DNA from: Roseiarcus sp963842835 | GTDB taxonomy: Bacteria > Pseudomonadota > Alphaproteobacteria > Rhizobiales > Beijerinckiaceae | Assembly: GCA_963842835.1 (NCBI GenBank) | Contig: CAWJIB010000009.1 | Location: forward strand, 868,001 to 932,000 | Direction: 5' to 3' | Length of the DNA: 64,000 bases | Part shown: positions 17,648-26,229 of the stretch, one piece after another | Layout of the letters: every line of letters starts with the position of its first letter | Position numbering within the stretch: the stretch's first letter is position 1 | Made by a program: the position numbers and the translations under genes | The notes under the pieces: model-generated | What the model saw: only the letters and a program-made list of their open reading frames with translations | Databases searched by the model: none | Told to the model about the DNA's origin: nothing

Positions 17648-18315
17648 GCGGGGCGGCGCGCGCGCTGTTCACGAGGGAGTGGCGCATCGCTCGGCGCGTC
17701 GGCGGCGGCGCCTCGGTCGGCGCGGTGTTCTTTCTCATCTTGGTGACGATCATGCCCTTCGCGCTCGGGCCGGACCTCAACCTGCTCGCGCGCATCGGCC
17801 CGGCGATTCTGTGGATCGCGGCGCTGCTCGCCGCGCTGCTCGGCCTCGACCGCCTGTTCCAGGGCGACGCCGACGACGGCTCGCTCGACGTGCTGGTCAA
17901 CGCCAGCCTGCCGCTGGAGCTCGTCGTCCTCGTCAAATGCGCGGCCCATTGGGCGTCGAGCGCGCTGCCGCTGGTGATCGTTAGCCCGCTGTTCGGCCTG
18001 ATGCTGGCGATGGAGGCGCGGCCCCTCGCGCTCGTCGCCCTGAGCCTGGTCGCGGGCACGCCGGCCCTCACCATGATCGGGGCGATCGGCGCCGCGCTGA
18101 CGGTTTCGCTGAGGCGCGGCGGCCTGTTGATGGCGGTGCTGGTGCTGCCGCTGGCGATTCCCGTGCTGATCTTCGGCGTCTCGGCCGCTTCGGCCGCGAG
18201 TGGCGGCTACGCGCCGTTCCTGACGCCGTTCCTGATGCTGTGCGCGTTTTCGCTCGCCGCGATCGCGCTGGCGCCCTTCGCGGCGGCGGCGGCGCTCAGG
18301 CATGTGAGGGAATAG
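17644..18315 (+). CDS. ccmB: Heme exporter membrane protein CcmB
   Basis: A 223-residue polytopic inner-membrane subunit of CcmABCD. Six hydrophobic helices are visible, and the family segment DDGSLDVLVNASLPLELVVLVKCAAHW lies near residue 80. Its start overlaps the ccmA stop. In many alphaproteobacteria ccmC follows directly; here DUF2267, CapA, hydrolase and GGDEF-EAL genes intervene. Confidence 0.95.
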   Translation: MSGAARALFTREWRIARRVGGGASVGAVFFLILVTIMPFALGPDLNLLARIGPAILWIAALLAALLGLDRLFQGDADDGSLDVLVNASLPLELVVLVKCAAHWASSALPLVIVSPLFGLMLAMEARPLALVALSLVAGTPALTMIGAIGAALTVSLRRGGLLMAVLVLPLAIPVLIFGVSAASAASGGYAPFLTPFLMLCAFSLAAIALAPFAAAAALRHVRE

Positions 18316-18392
18316 GGGGCAGCCTCGTCCGTCGGCGCGGCCGGCGCAACCCGAGCGCTGCGCTAAGCCTCGGCCCGCTCCGCTCGCTCGGC

Positions 18393-18406
18393 TTGATCTG
18401 GCGCAA
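18393..18406 (+). promoter_or_regulatory. FixK-type box upstream of the DUF2267-CapA genes
   Basis: TTGATCTGGCGCAA matches the FixK2-type pattern TTGA-N6-GCAA exactly. It lies about 110 bp before the DUF2267 gene. Boxes of this form precede low-oxygen-induced genes in Bradyrhizobium and Rhodopseudomonas, so the small cluster is probably hypoxia-controlled. Confidence 0.6.
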
Positions 18407-18513
18407 CGCGCTTCGGGCGCGGCGGGTCATCATTACGGAGTTCATGGGGAGCGGACATTCGCTCCTTTTGCGATGCGAGCGCCGCGCTTGGCGGCGCGCA
18501 CAGGCTTACGCCG

Positions 18514-18936
18514 ATGACCGCTCTTCCTCAGCTCGAACTCGCGGCGCAGGCCGCGGCGGAATGGGTCGACAATCTCGACCAGCGCCTCGGTTGGCTCGAC
18601 CGCGACAAGGTCTATCTCGCTCTCGTCGCGGCCCTTCACGCCTTGCGCGACAGCCTGCCGCCGCAAGAGGCGGTGTTCTTGGCCGAATATCTGTCGCCGC
18701 TCGTCCGCGGCCTCTATTACGAGGGATGGCGCATGACGAAGCCGTCTCGCGGCGCCAAAACCCGCGACGCCTTTCTCGAGCGCATTCGCGACGGCGTTCA
18801 CCATGACGCCGGCATCGACGCGGACGAGGTCGGGCGCGCCGTCCTGGCCCTGCTGGCCGCGCATTTGCCGGCCGCCGAATTCGAGAACGTCAAAGCCGCC
18901 ACGCCAAAGGAGCTGCGAGCCTTCTGGCCGGTCTGA
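18514..18936 (+). CDS. DUF2267 family protein
   Basis: A 140-residue all-alpha protein of the DUF2267 family. Seen: the family-typical sequence DKVYLALVAALHALRDSLPPQEAVFLAEYLSPLVRG (summarised; spans ~residues 31-66), a LYYEGWRM segment and a second half with an FLERIRDGV helix. These proteins are frequently encoded with universal-stress, phosphoribosyltransferase and hydrolase genes in low-oxygen or stress clusters; the molecular role is unknown. It is followed after 9 nt by the CapA-like gene and preceded by a FixK-type box. Confidence 0.82.
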   Translation: MTALPQLELAAQAAAEWVDNLDQRLGWLDRDKVYLALVAALHALRDSLPPQEAVFLAEYLSPLVRGLYYEGWRMTKPSRGAKTRDAFLERIRDGVHHDAGIDADEVGRAVLALLAAHLPAAEFENVKAATPKELRAFWPV

Positions 18937-18945
18937 GGAGAGCCC

Positions 18946-20115
18946 ATGGCGAGCCCCAGGGCAGGTCGAGCGAAAACGCCGCCGGCGCCGAGCCGCGTCC
19001 GACTTTTCCTTTGCGGCGACGTGATGACGGGGCGCGGCGTCGATCAGATCATGGCTCATCCCAGCGATCCCGTACTCTACGAGGGCGGCCTCGCTTCGGC
19101 GCTCGACTATGTGCGTCTCGCCGAAGCCGCCAACGGCCCGATCGCGCGCCGGGCGCCGCCCGCTTATGTCTGGGGCGCCGCCCTCGACGAACTGAGCCGA
19201 CGCCGGCCGGACGTTCGCCTCATCAATCTCGAGACCAGCGTCACGCGCTCGAACAGTCATGTCCCCAAAGGCATCAACTATCGCATGAGCCCGGAGAACG
19301 CCGACTGTCTTTCGGCCGCCGGCGTCGATTGTTGCGTCCTGGCCAATAACCACGTGCTGGATTGGGGTCGCGCCGGACTCTTGGAAAGCCTCGACCGGCT
19401 GGCGCGACTGAACATCAAGACCGCCGGCGCCGGCCGCAACGCGGCCGAGGCCTCGAAGCCGGCGATTCTCGATCTTCCCGGCCAGGCCCGGATCCTCATC
19501 TTTTCCTTCGCATCGGCGACGAGCGGCGTGCCGTGGGACTGGGAAGCGCGTGCCGACGCGCCCGGCGTCGCTCTCTTGCCCGATCTCGGCGAGCGCGGCG
19601 CAGCCTGGGCGGCCGAGCAGATCTCGTCGTTCAAGCGGCCGCACGACATTGTCGTGGCCTCGATCCATTGGGGCTCGAATTGGGGATACGAAATCCCCGA
19701 CGATCAAAGACGATTCGCCCACGCGCTGATCGACAGAGCGGGAATTTCGATCCTGCATGGCCATTCCTCGCATCATGCAAGAGCCATCGAGGTCTATCGC
19801 AATCGGCTCATCCTCTACGGATGCGGCGATTTCCTGAACGACTATGAAGGCATCGAAGGCTACGAGGAATTCCGCGGCGACCTCGCGCTGATGTATTTCG
19901 TCGACGTCGATACGGCGAGCGGCGATCTCGAGGCGCTCGAAATGACGCCGCTGCAAATCAAGCGGCTTCAGCTCCAGCCGGCCTCGCGCGTGGACGCCGC
20001 ATGGCTCGGCAAAACCCTCGACAGGGAAAGCGCGCGTTTTGGCGCGCGGGTGAACGTGAAGCCCGACAAGACGCTCGCTCTTTCTTGGCGGAGCGTTGGT
20101 CACCCAGGCGGCTAG
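18946..20115 (+). CDS. CapA-like metallophosphoesterase
   Basis: A 389-residue protein of the CapA (PGA_cap) branch of the calcineurin-like phosphoesterase fold. Metal-site motifs appear in order: FLCGDVMTGRG (~residue 24), INLETSVTRS (~90), LANNHVLDWG (~130), ASIHWGSNWGY (~240) and LHGHSSHHAR (~270). No signal peptide is obvious, unlike Bacillus CapA, so it is probably cytoplasmic and not a capsule anchor. It follows DUF2267 in the same operon and is preceded by GAGGAG. The substrate is unknown. Confidence 0.85.
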   Translation: MASPRAGRAKTPPAPSRVRLFLCGDVMTGRGVDQIMAHPSDPVLYEGGLASALDYVRLAEAANGPIARRAPPAYVWGAALDELSRRRPDVRLINLETSVTRSNSHVPKGINYRMSPENADCLSAAGVDCCVLANNHVLDWGRAGLLESLDRLARLNIKTAGAGRNAAEASKPAILDLPGQARILIFSFASATSGVPWDWEARADAPGVALLPDLGERGAAWAAEQISSFKRPHDIVVASIHWGSNWGYEIPDDQRRFAHALIDRAGISILHGHSSHHARAIEVYRNRLILYGCGDFLNDYEGIEGYEEFRGDLALMYFVDVDTASGDLEALEMTPLQIKRLQLQPASRVDAAWLGKTLDRESARFGARVNVKPDKTLALSWRSVGHPGG

Positions 20116-20123
20116 AGCGCGCT

Positions 20124-20837
20124 CTATCGCCCCGGCGCCTGCGGGCTTTGCGCCTCGCCCTTTGTCAGATGGGCCTCGAACCACCGCGCCGCATGGGCCA
20201 TGACGGATTCGAGCGCGCCCGGTTCGGGAAAGAGATGCGTGGCGCCGGGAACGATCTCGATCGCCTTGGGGCCTCTGAGTCGCGCCAAGGCTTCTTCGTT
20301 CAACTCGATCACGCCGAAGTCGGCGCCGCCGACGATCAGAAGCGTCGGCGTCTTCAGCCCGTCGAGAGCCGAGCCCGCGAGATCGGGTCTACCGCCGCGC
20401 GATACGACGGCGCCGATCCGATCCTTGAGGCGCGCCGCGGCGACGAGCGCCGCCGCGGCGCCGGTGCTTGCCCCGAAAAGGCCGAGCGGAAGCCGGCGCA
20501 GCCGCGAATCCCGGTCGATCCAATCGACGGCTTGCGCGAGGCGCTCCGCGAGAAGCGCGATGTCGAAAACGTTGGCCCGGTCGGCCTCTTCCTCCTCGGT
20601 CAGAAGATCGAAGAGCAGGGTCGCGAAGGCGCGTTCGTTGAGCGCGTCGGCGACCGCCCGGTTGCGCGGGCTGAAGCGGCTCGATCCGCTGCCGTGAACG
20701 AAGACGACCAGGGCGCGCGCGCCGGCGGGAATGTTCAGCGTTCCCGCGAGGCCGAGTGGGGGAATGCTCACCTCGTGCGACGGCGGCGCGCGATGAGCGG
20801 CGAACCGCTCGCTGCGAGCGAAAGGAAGAATGTCCAT
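20124..20837 (-). CDS. Dienelactone hydrolase-family alpha/beta hydrolase
   Basis: A 237-residue alpha/beta hydrolase. Seen: the oxyanion strand VVFVHGSGSSRFSPRN (~residue 45), the nucleophile elbow LFGASTGAAAAL (GxSxG; Ser ~118), a candidate acid residue in VGGADFGVIEL and the catalytic His in VPGATHLF. Proteins of this sort are often fused or linked to phosphoribosyltransferases in stress clusters; here it stands alone. The start was chosen at MDILPFARS, behind GAAAGGA. It is convergent with the CapA-like gene. Confidence 0.85.
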   Translation of the reverse strand: MDILPFARSERFAAHRAPPSHEVSIPPLGLAGTLNIPAGARALVVFVHGSGSSRFSPRNRAVADALNERAFATLLFDLLTEEEEADRANVFDIALLAERLAQAVDWIDRDSRLRRLPLGLFGASTGAAAALVAAARLKDRIGAVVSRGGRPDLAGSALDGLKTPTLLIVGGADFGVIELNEEALARLRGPKAIEIVPGATHLFPEPGALESVMAHAARWFEAHLTKGEAQSPQAPGR

Positions 20838-21098
20838 GCGTTCGATCCTTTCCGCGCGACGCGTAATGGATTTCGATCGCACTTCAAGGACGGCCCCTCA
20901 TTCAGCTGAGGGCTCCGCCCGGCTGGCTGCGCCGCGCTCATCGCGTTAATCGTACAATCTTACAGACGAAGCGGCTCCGGGCTCCTTGACCGGCGTCAAT
21001 CGGCTGTTCGCTATCGCGCCTGCTTGTCGCAGGCCGGGTCGGCGAAGGCCGCGACGTTCGGCGGCGACGCTCAGATTCCGCTCGCGCAAGCGGAAATC

Positions 21099-24000
21099 TC
21101 ACATCAGCAGTCGCTCGAAACGCCCGATGTCGAGGGGCGCGCTGAACAGGTAACCTTGGTAGGTCGGGCAACCCCAGCGCTCGAGGAACTGCCGCTGCGC
21201 TTCGGTTTCCACGCCCTCGGCGATAACGGCCAGCCCGAGGCTCTTGGCCAGGGTGATGATGGTCTGCGCGACAACTGCGTCGTTGGCGCTGTGGGGCAGG
21301 TCGCGCACGAAGGACCGATCGATCTTGAGCTGGTCCAGCGGCAGCTTCGTGAGATACGACAAGGACGAATAGCCGGTGCCGAAGTCGTCCATGGAAAAGC
21401 CGACGCCGAGCCGCTTGAGCGTGCGCATTTTCTCGATGGCGCCCTCGATGTCGTCGATAACCAGGCTTTCCGTCAGTTCGAGTTTCAGCCGCGCGGCGGG
21501 GGCGCCGGCCTGTTCCAGCGCGTTGCGCACCTGATCGACAAAATCGGCTTGCCGGAACTGGCGGGCGCTGACGTTTACGGACAGGTGCAAGTCGCGGGTG
21601 CGCGGGTCGCCCGCCCAGGCCTTGAGCCGTGAACAGGCCGATTCCAGCACCCACCGGCCGATCGGCAGGATCAGCCCGGTCTCTTCGGCCAGAGGTATGA
21701 ACTCGCCCGGCGGCACCAGGCCGCGCTCGGGATGCCGCCAACGCAGCAGCGCCTCGGCGCCGATGAAGCCCCCGGCGCCGTCGACCTGCGGCTGATAATG
21801 CAGAACGAATTGGCGATCGTGAATGGCGAGCCGCAGCGCGGCCTCCAGAACCGTCCGGGCGGCGAGCGCGCCTTGCATCTCCGGGTCGAAAAAGCGCAGC
21901 GTATTACGCCCGGCCGACTTCGCCTGATAGAGGGCGATATCGGCTTGCTTGAGCAGTTCGTCCAACGAATCCTGGGAATCCATGAACAGCGTGACGCCGA
22001 GGCTGGGCGTGCTGTGATGCACTTGCCCGGCGATCGTGTAGGGCCGGTTGAGCTCGGACAAAATCTGTTCCCCGACATCCTCGGTCCGCGCGGCGGCCTC
22101 CCGGGCGTTCCCGCTCAGGTCCTCGAGCAAGACGACGAACTCGTCTCCGCCGAGGCGGGCGATGGTGTCCCCGTTGCGCACGCAGCCGGTGAGCCGCCGG
22201 GCGACCTCGACCAGCAACTGGTCGCCCACGTCGTGACCGCTGGTCTCGTTGAGGATCTTGAAGTTGTCGAGATCGATGAACAGCAGCGCCCCTTTTCGCC
22301 CGCTGCGGCCGCAGCCGGCCAGCGCCTGCTGCAGACGGTCCAGGAACAGGCGACGGTTGGGCAGCTGGGTCAAGGGATCGTAGTAGGCTAGGTGCTCGAT
22401 CTCCTTTTCCGCCGCTTTGCGCTCGGTGATGTCGATCAGCGTGCCGACGTAGTGGGTTATCTCGCCGCGGTCGCCCCGGACCGCCGTGATGTTGAGCCAC
22501 GCGGGAAAAATCTCGCCGCTCTTGCGCCGGTTCCAAATTTCTCCCTGCCAGGATCCCTCGCGGGCGATGCGATCCCATATTGCCTGGTGAAAGGCGGCGT
22601 CATGCCTGCCCGACTGCAACATGCGCGGCGTCCGCCCCACGGCCTCTTCGCTCGTGTAGCCCGTGATTTCGGTATAGGCCCGGTTGACCCGCAGGATCAC
22701 CTTGTCGGCGTCGGTGATGACGATTCCCTCCTGCGCCTCGAAAGCGGTGGCGGCGATCCGGAGTTGCTCTTCGGCCTTGTTGCGTTCGGTAATGTCTCGG
22801 GCGATGCCGAGAACGCCGATCGGCTTCCCCGCTTGATCGCGCATCGGCGTCTTGATCGTCTCGAACAGGCCGCGGTAGCCGTCGGCGGCGAAGGTCAGCC
22901 ACGCCTCGCTGGCGTGGACTTTGCCAGCCGCCATTGCCTGGCGATCGGTTTCGCAGGCGAATTCGGCAAGATCGTTATCCACGACGTCATAAACCGTCTT
23001 GCCGACGATCTCCCCTTCGGTCGCGCCGAGAAGGCGCTCATACTGCGCATTGCAGCGCAGGAAGGCGCCGTTGGCGTCCTTCAGCCAGACGAGATCGGGA
23101 ATGGTCTGCACGAGGGTGCGCAGCTGGCCCTCGCGGTCGCGCAGGTCGCTATAGGCGCGCAGGCTCGTCAGGCCGTCGGCGAGACGCCTGCCGATTTCCT
23201 GGAACAGCCTCTTCTCCTCCTCGGTCCAAATGCGTGGGTGGGAGCACTGATGCAGCCCGAACATGTGGGCCTTGCCCGTTTTGGGATAGATCGCCATGCA
23301 AAGCATGGATCGTACGCCGAATGCCGCCGTCATCCCGTCGGGCGCCCCTTGCTCGGATGCCGGATCAAAGGACACGGGGCCGCGCGAAGCCAAAACGGCG
23401 GTCACCACGCTAAGGTCTTCCGGCTTCATCGGAAACTCGATGCCTGGGGCGAGGGCGCCGCGATATTCGGGGCGGGTGCGCTCCATCGGCGCTCGCCACG
23501 TCGCGGCCTCGGGATCGCAGGGATGCAGCAGAAACGCTCGGTCGCATTCGAAGATCGAGAGCGCGGCGTCGAGAACCTGGCTCATCATTTGCTCGAGATC
23601 TTGCGCCTCTTGGATCGCCAGATTGATCCGATCCATGCTTTCAAAGAAATGCAGATTGGCCTGAAGCTGCCGATCTATGCGTTTGCGCTCGGCGCGAGCG
23701 CGCAGCACCATGATGCCGAACGCCAGATCGCCGGACAGTTCTTTGAGGAGCCGGATTTCCTCCGAGGTGAAAGCATTGGGCTCAGTGGAATAAATGTTGA
23801 GGGTCCCGAATGCGACCGCGTTTTCGTCTTTGAGCGGAAGGGCGATGCCGGAGCGATAGCCTCGCCGCAGAGCTTCGGCGCGCCACGGGGCGGCTAGCGG
23901 ATCGCTGGCGTAATCCTGGATGCAGACGCTCTCTCCCGTGCGAAGGGCGGTTCCGACGGGCCCGCGTCCCCGTTCCGTCTCGGCCCAGGTGATCCTGGCC

Positions 24001-24341
24001 TGGTCGATATATCCGTCATCGAATCCGGCGCGGGCGACGGGGCGCACCGTCTTGGCGTCGTCGTTTTCGGCAAATCCCACCCATACCATGTGGTAGCCGG
24101 CCTCATCGCAAGCGATGCGGCAGATGTCGTTGAGCAGCGTCTGCTCGTCGACCGCCCGCAGCAGGGTCTGGTGGCAGCTGCCGATGGCTCGCAGTTCGCA
24201 ATTCAACGGGCACTGCGCCTCCTGCGCCGGCTCCTGCCCGGAGATGTCGCGGCAAATGTCGAGCATACGCGTGAGCTTTCCGTTCGCATCCGCTGCAGTG
24301 GCGCGCCGATCCGGCAGGGCCGAAAGGGTGAGCGCGCGCAT
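21099..24341 (-). CDS. GAF-GAF-PAS-PAS-GGDEF-EAL c-di-GMP signalling protein
   Basis: A 1080-residue cytoplasmic regulator. Order: N-terminal cysteine-rich segment, GAF domain (~50-210), second GAF (~235-400), two PAS domains (~410-530 and ~535-660), GGDEF domain with intact LGGDEFVVLL (~residue 729) and EAL domain with intact GAEALLRWRHP (~863), DDFGTGYSSL and IAEGVET motifs. Both catalytic activities are possible. No membrane helices were found. It sits in the insert between ccmB and ccmC, on the opposite strand to the ccm genes. Confidence 0.92.
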   Translation of the reverse strand: MRALTLSALPDRRATAADANGKLTRMLDICRDISGQEPAQEAQCPLNCELRAIGSCHQTLLRAVDEQTLLNDICRIACDEAGYHMVWVGFAENDDAKTVRPVARAGFDDGYIDQARITWAETERGRGPVGTALRTGESVCIQDYASDPLAAPWRAEALRRGYRSGIALPLKDENAVAFGTLNIYSTEPNAFTSEEIRLLKELSGDLAFGIMVLRARAERKRIDRQLQANLHFFESMDRINLAIQEAQDLEQMMSQVLDAALSIFECDRAFLLHPCDPEAATWRAPMERTRPEYRGALAPGIEFPMKPEDLSVVTAVLASRGPVSFDPASEQGAPDGMTAAFGVRSMLCMAIYPKTGKAHMFGLHQCSHPRIWTEEEKRLFQEIGRRLADGLTSLRAYSDLRDREGQLRTLVQTIPDLVWLKDANGAFLRCNAQYERLLGATEGEIVGKTVYDVVDNDLAEFACETDRQAMAAGKVHASEAWLTFAADGYRGLFETIKTPMRDQAGKPIGVLGIARDITERNKAEEQLRIAATAFEAQEGIVITDADKVILRVNRAYTEITGYTSEEAVGRTPRMLQSGRHDAAFHQAIWDRIAREGSWQGEIWNRRKSGEIFPAWLNITAVRGDRGEITHYVGTLIDITERKAAEKEIEHLAYYDPLTQLPNRRLFLDRLQQALAGCGRSGRKGALLFIDLDNFKILNETSGHDVGDQLLVEVARRLTGCVRNGDTIARLGGDEFVVLLEDLSGNAREAAARTEDVGEQILSELNRPYTIAGQVHHSTPSLGVTLFMDSQDSLDELLKQADIALYQAKSAGRNTLRFFDPEMQGALAARTVLEAALRLAIHDRQFVLHYQPQVDGAGGFIGAEALLRWRHPERGLVPPGEFIPLAEETGLILPIGRWVLESACSRLKAWAGDPRTRDLHLSVNVSARQFRQADFVDQVRNALEQAGAPAARLKLELTESLVIDDIEGAIEKMRTLKRLGVGFSMDDFGTGYSSLSYLTKLPLDQLKIDRSFVRDLPHSANDAVVAQTIITLAKSLGLAVIAEGVETEAQRQFLERWGCPTYQGYLFSAPLDIGRFERLLM

Positions 24342-24608
24342 CGCAGCGCCGTGGATCGTCGAGGAATTCCGGATTGCAACCGGGATGAGCGTACGGCGTC
24401 ATGCCATTGGCCCACAGATTGCGCCTGACGGGGCCAACACGTCATGCCGGCGAGGCTCGCAGCAAAGCGTTAATTAGATATGATTTTATAAATTGCGAGG
24501 CCGGCGGCGCTTTGGCGCACGGGAGATCGCCGGCGGCGCCCCAAGACCGACGCCCCCGCGTCTTTGGCCGCATTGCCGGGCTGGCCGCGGCGCGCTAAAA
24601 GGCGGGCG

Positions 24609-25370
24609 ATGTGGAACCTCGCCAGCCCCTCGGTCTTTCTCGCCCTGACGCGCCGTGCGCTGCCGTGGCTTTGGCTGGCGACGGCGGGGCTGTTGGCGCT
24701 GGGGCTGTGGATGTCCTTCGCCGCGCCGCTCGATTACCAGCAGGGCGTGACGGTCAAGATCATGTACATCCACGTTCCCGCCGCCTGGCTGTCGACGTTC
24801 ATCTACGGCGTGATGACGCTGGCGAGCCTGGGCACGCTGGTGTGGCGCCATCCGCTCGCCGACGCGGCGCAGAAGGCCGCCGCGCCGCTGGGCGCCGGCT
24901 TCACCTTCATCTGCCTGGTCACGGGCTCGCTGTGGGGCAAGCCGATGTGGGGGACCTATTGGGTGTGGGACGCGCGGCTGACTTCGGTGCTGGTGCTGTT
25001 CATCCTCTATCTCGGCCTGATCGCGCTGTGGCGCTCGATCGAGGATCAGGGGCGCGCGGCGCGGGCGACGGCGATCCTGACGCTGGTGGGCTGCGTCAAC
25101 CTGCCGATCATCAAATTTTCGGTCGACTGGTGGAACACTTTGCACCAGCCGGCGTCGGTGTTTCGCGTCGGCGGGCCGACGATCGCGCCGGAACTGCTGT
25201 GGCCGCTGCTGGTGATGGCGCTCGCCTTCACGCTGCTGTTCCTGGCGCTGCACCTGATGGCGATCCGCAACGAGATCCTGCGCCGGCGCCTGGCGCGGCT
25301 GACGATGATCGCCGCCGCGGAAGGCAATTCGCTGGCGCCGCGTCTGGCGACGGGGGGCTTAAGCGCATGA
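24609..25370 (+). CDS. ccmC: Heme-handling membrane protein CcmC
   Basis: A 253-residue six-helix inner-membrane protein that loads heme onto CcmE. Seen: the tryptophan-rich WWD-type motif as WGTYWVWDARLTSVLVLFI (~residues 116-134) and flanking conserved histidines (MYIHVPAAW near 55; WWNTLHQPASV near 180). The start follows GGCGGGCG. Its stop overlaps the ccmD start. It begins the second ccm block, separated from ccmB by 6.3 kb. Confidence 0.96.
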   Translation: MWNLASPSVFLALTRRALPWLWLATAGLLALGLWMSFAAPLDYQQGVTVKIMYIHVPAAWLSTFIYGVMTLASLGTLVWRHPLADAAQKAAAPLGAGFTFICLVTGSLWGKPMWGTYWVWDARLTSVLVLFILYLGLIALWRSIEDQGRAARATAILTLVGCVNLPIIKFSVDWWNTLHQPASVFRVGGPTIAPELLWPLLVMALAFTLLFLALHLMAIRNEILRRRLARLTMIAAAEGNSLAPRLATGGLSA

Positions 25371-25525
25371 CGGCGGTCCCGCATATCGGCTTCGTCGTCG
25401 CCGCCTACGCGCTCGCGGGGCTGGTGGTGGCGGGCATGATCGCGTCGATCCTATGGGATTATCGCGCGCTGAGCGCGGCTCTTGGCCGCCTCGAAGCCGC
25501 GCGCGGGGACAAGGACGAGCGATGA
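25367..25525 (+). CDS. ccmD: Small membrane protein CcmD
   Basis: A 52-residue protein with one membrane helix (IGFVVAAYALAGLVVAGMIA) followed by a charged tail containing the family-typical WDYRAL motif. CcmD stabilises the CcmABC complex and holo-CcmE release. Start and stop overlap ccmC and ccmG respectively (ATGA junctions). Confidence 0.92.
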   Translation: MTAVPHIGFVVAAYALAGLVVAGMIASILWDYRALSAALGRLEAARGDKDER

Positions 25526-26100
25526 GCGAGGGCGCGCAATTCTCGGGGCGCCGGCGCGGCGTTCTGGCGGCGCTGCCGCTGATCGTCTTCGCGGCCCTTG
25601 CGGCGTTGCTGTTCGTGCGGCTCTACGCGGGCGACGCCTCGCGCATCCCCTCGGCGCTGATCGGCCAGAGCGCGCCGGCGCTCGACCTTCCCGGGCTCGG
25701 CGGCGCGCCGGGCCTTGCCGACGCCGATCTGCGCCAGGGCCACGTCACCCTGGTCAACATCTTCGCCTCGTGGTGCCAGCCGTGCCACGCCGAACACGAA
25801 TTCCTCATGGCGCTGGCCGCCGATCCCGCCTTGAAGGCCAAGGGCGTCGTCCTGGTCGGCGTCGCGCAGAAGGACGCGCCGGAAAACATCCGCCGCTTTC
25901 TGGGCGCCGGAGGCGACCCTTACGCCAAGGTCGGGCTCGACGGCGACGGCCGCGCCGGCATCGATTGGGGCGTCTACGGCGTTCCCGAAACCTTCATCGT
26001 CAAGGGCGACGGCGCCATCGCCTTCAAGCTGGTCGGCCCGATCGACGCCGATACGCTGGAAAGCGTCGTCAAGCCGGAAATCTTGAAGGCGATGAACTGA
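25522..26100 (+). CDS. ccmG: Thiol:disulfide oxidoreductase CcmG/DsbE
   Basis: A 192-residue membrane-anchored periplasmic thioredoxin-like protein that keeps apocytochrome CXXCH cysteines reduced. Seen: N-terminal anchor (~residues 12-32), active site SWCQPCHAEH (~93-100) and the cis-Pro segment GVYGVPETFIV. It is the last gene of ccmCDG. Ten bases after its stop lies the apaG remnant on the opposite strand. Confidence 0.95.
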   Translation: MSEGAQFSGRRRGVLAALPLIVFAALAALLFVRLYAGDASRIPSALIGQSAPALDLPGLGGAPGLADADLRQGHVTLVNIFASWCQPCHAEHEFLMALAADPALKAKGVVLVGVAQKDAPENIRRFLGAGGDPYAKVGLDGDGRAGIDWGVYGVPETFIVKGDGAIAFKLVGPIDADTLESVVKPEILKAMN

Positions 26101-26110
26101 GCCGCGCGGT

Positions 26111-26229
26111 TCAGTTCAGCACGCGCCGGGCCTGCGGGCTGTCGAGCGAGAACGCCGGCGTCGCGACCTCGAAGACGTCGCCGTCCTCGCAGACCATCCG
26201 GTAGGCGCCCACCATGACGCCGCTCGGCC
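26111..26229 (-). pseudogene. apaG: apaG C-terminal remnant (~39 codons)
   Basis: On the minus strand this segment reads RPSGVMVGAYRMV, then EDGDVFEVATPAFSLD and ends RRVLN-stop. This matches the C-terminal third of ApaG (PSG-x-MVG-x-Y-RMV ... IPAFSLD ... RRVLN in alphaproteobacteria). The homology begins right at the stop codon of the nrfD-like gene; no N-terminal ApaG sequence was found anywhere in the window. The fragment has no start or ribosome site of its own and should be non-functional. It appears to mark the left junction of an inserted or rearranged segment. Confidence 0.75.

Noticed and set aside
18946..20115. CapA-like gene as evidence for a capsule locus
   Set aside because: No polymer synthesis or export genes adjoin it and no membrane anchor is visible; the context is a stress-type cluster.
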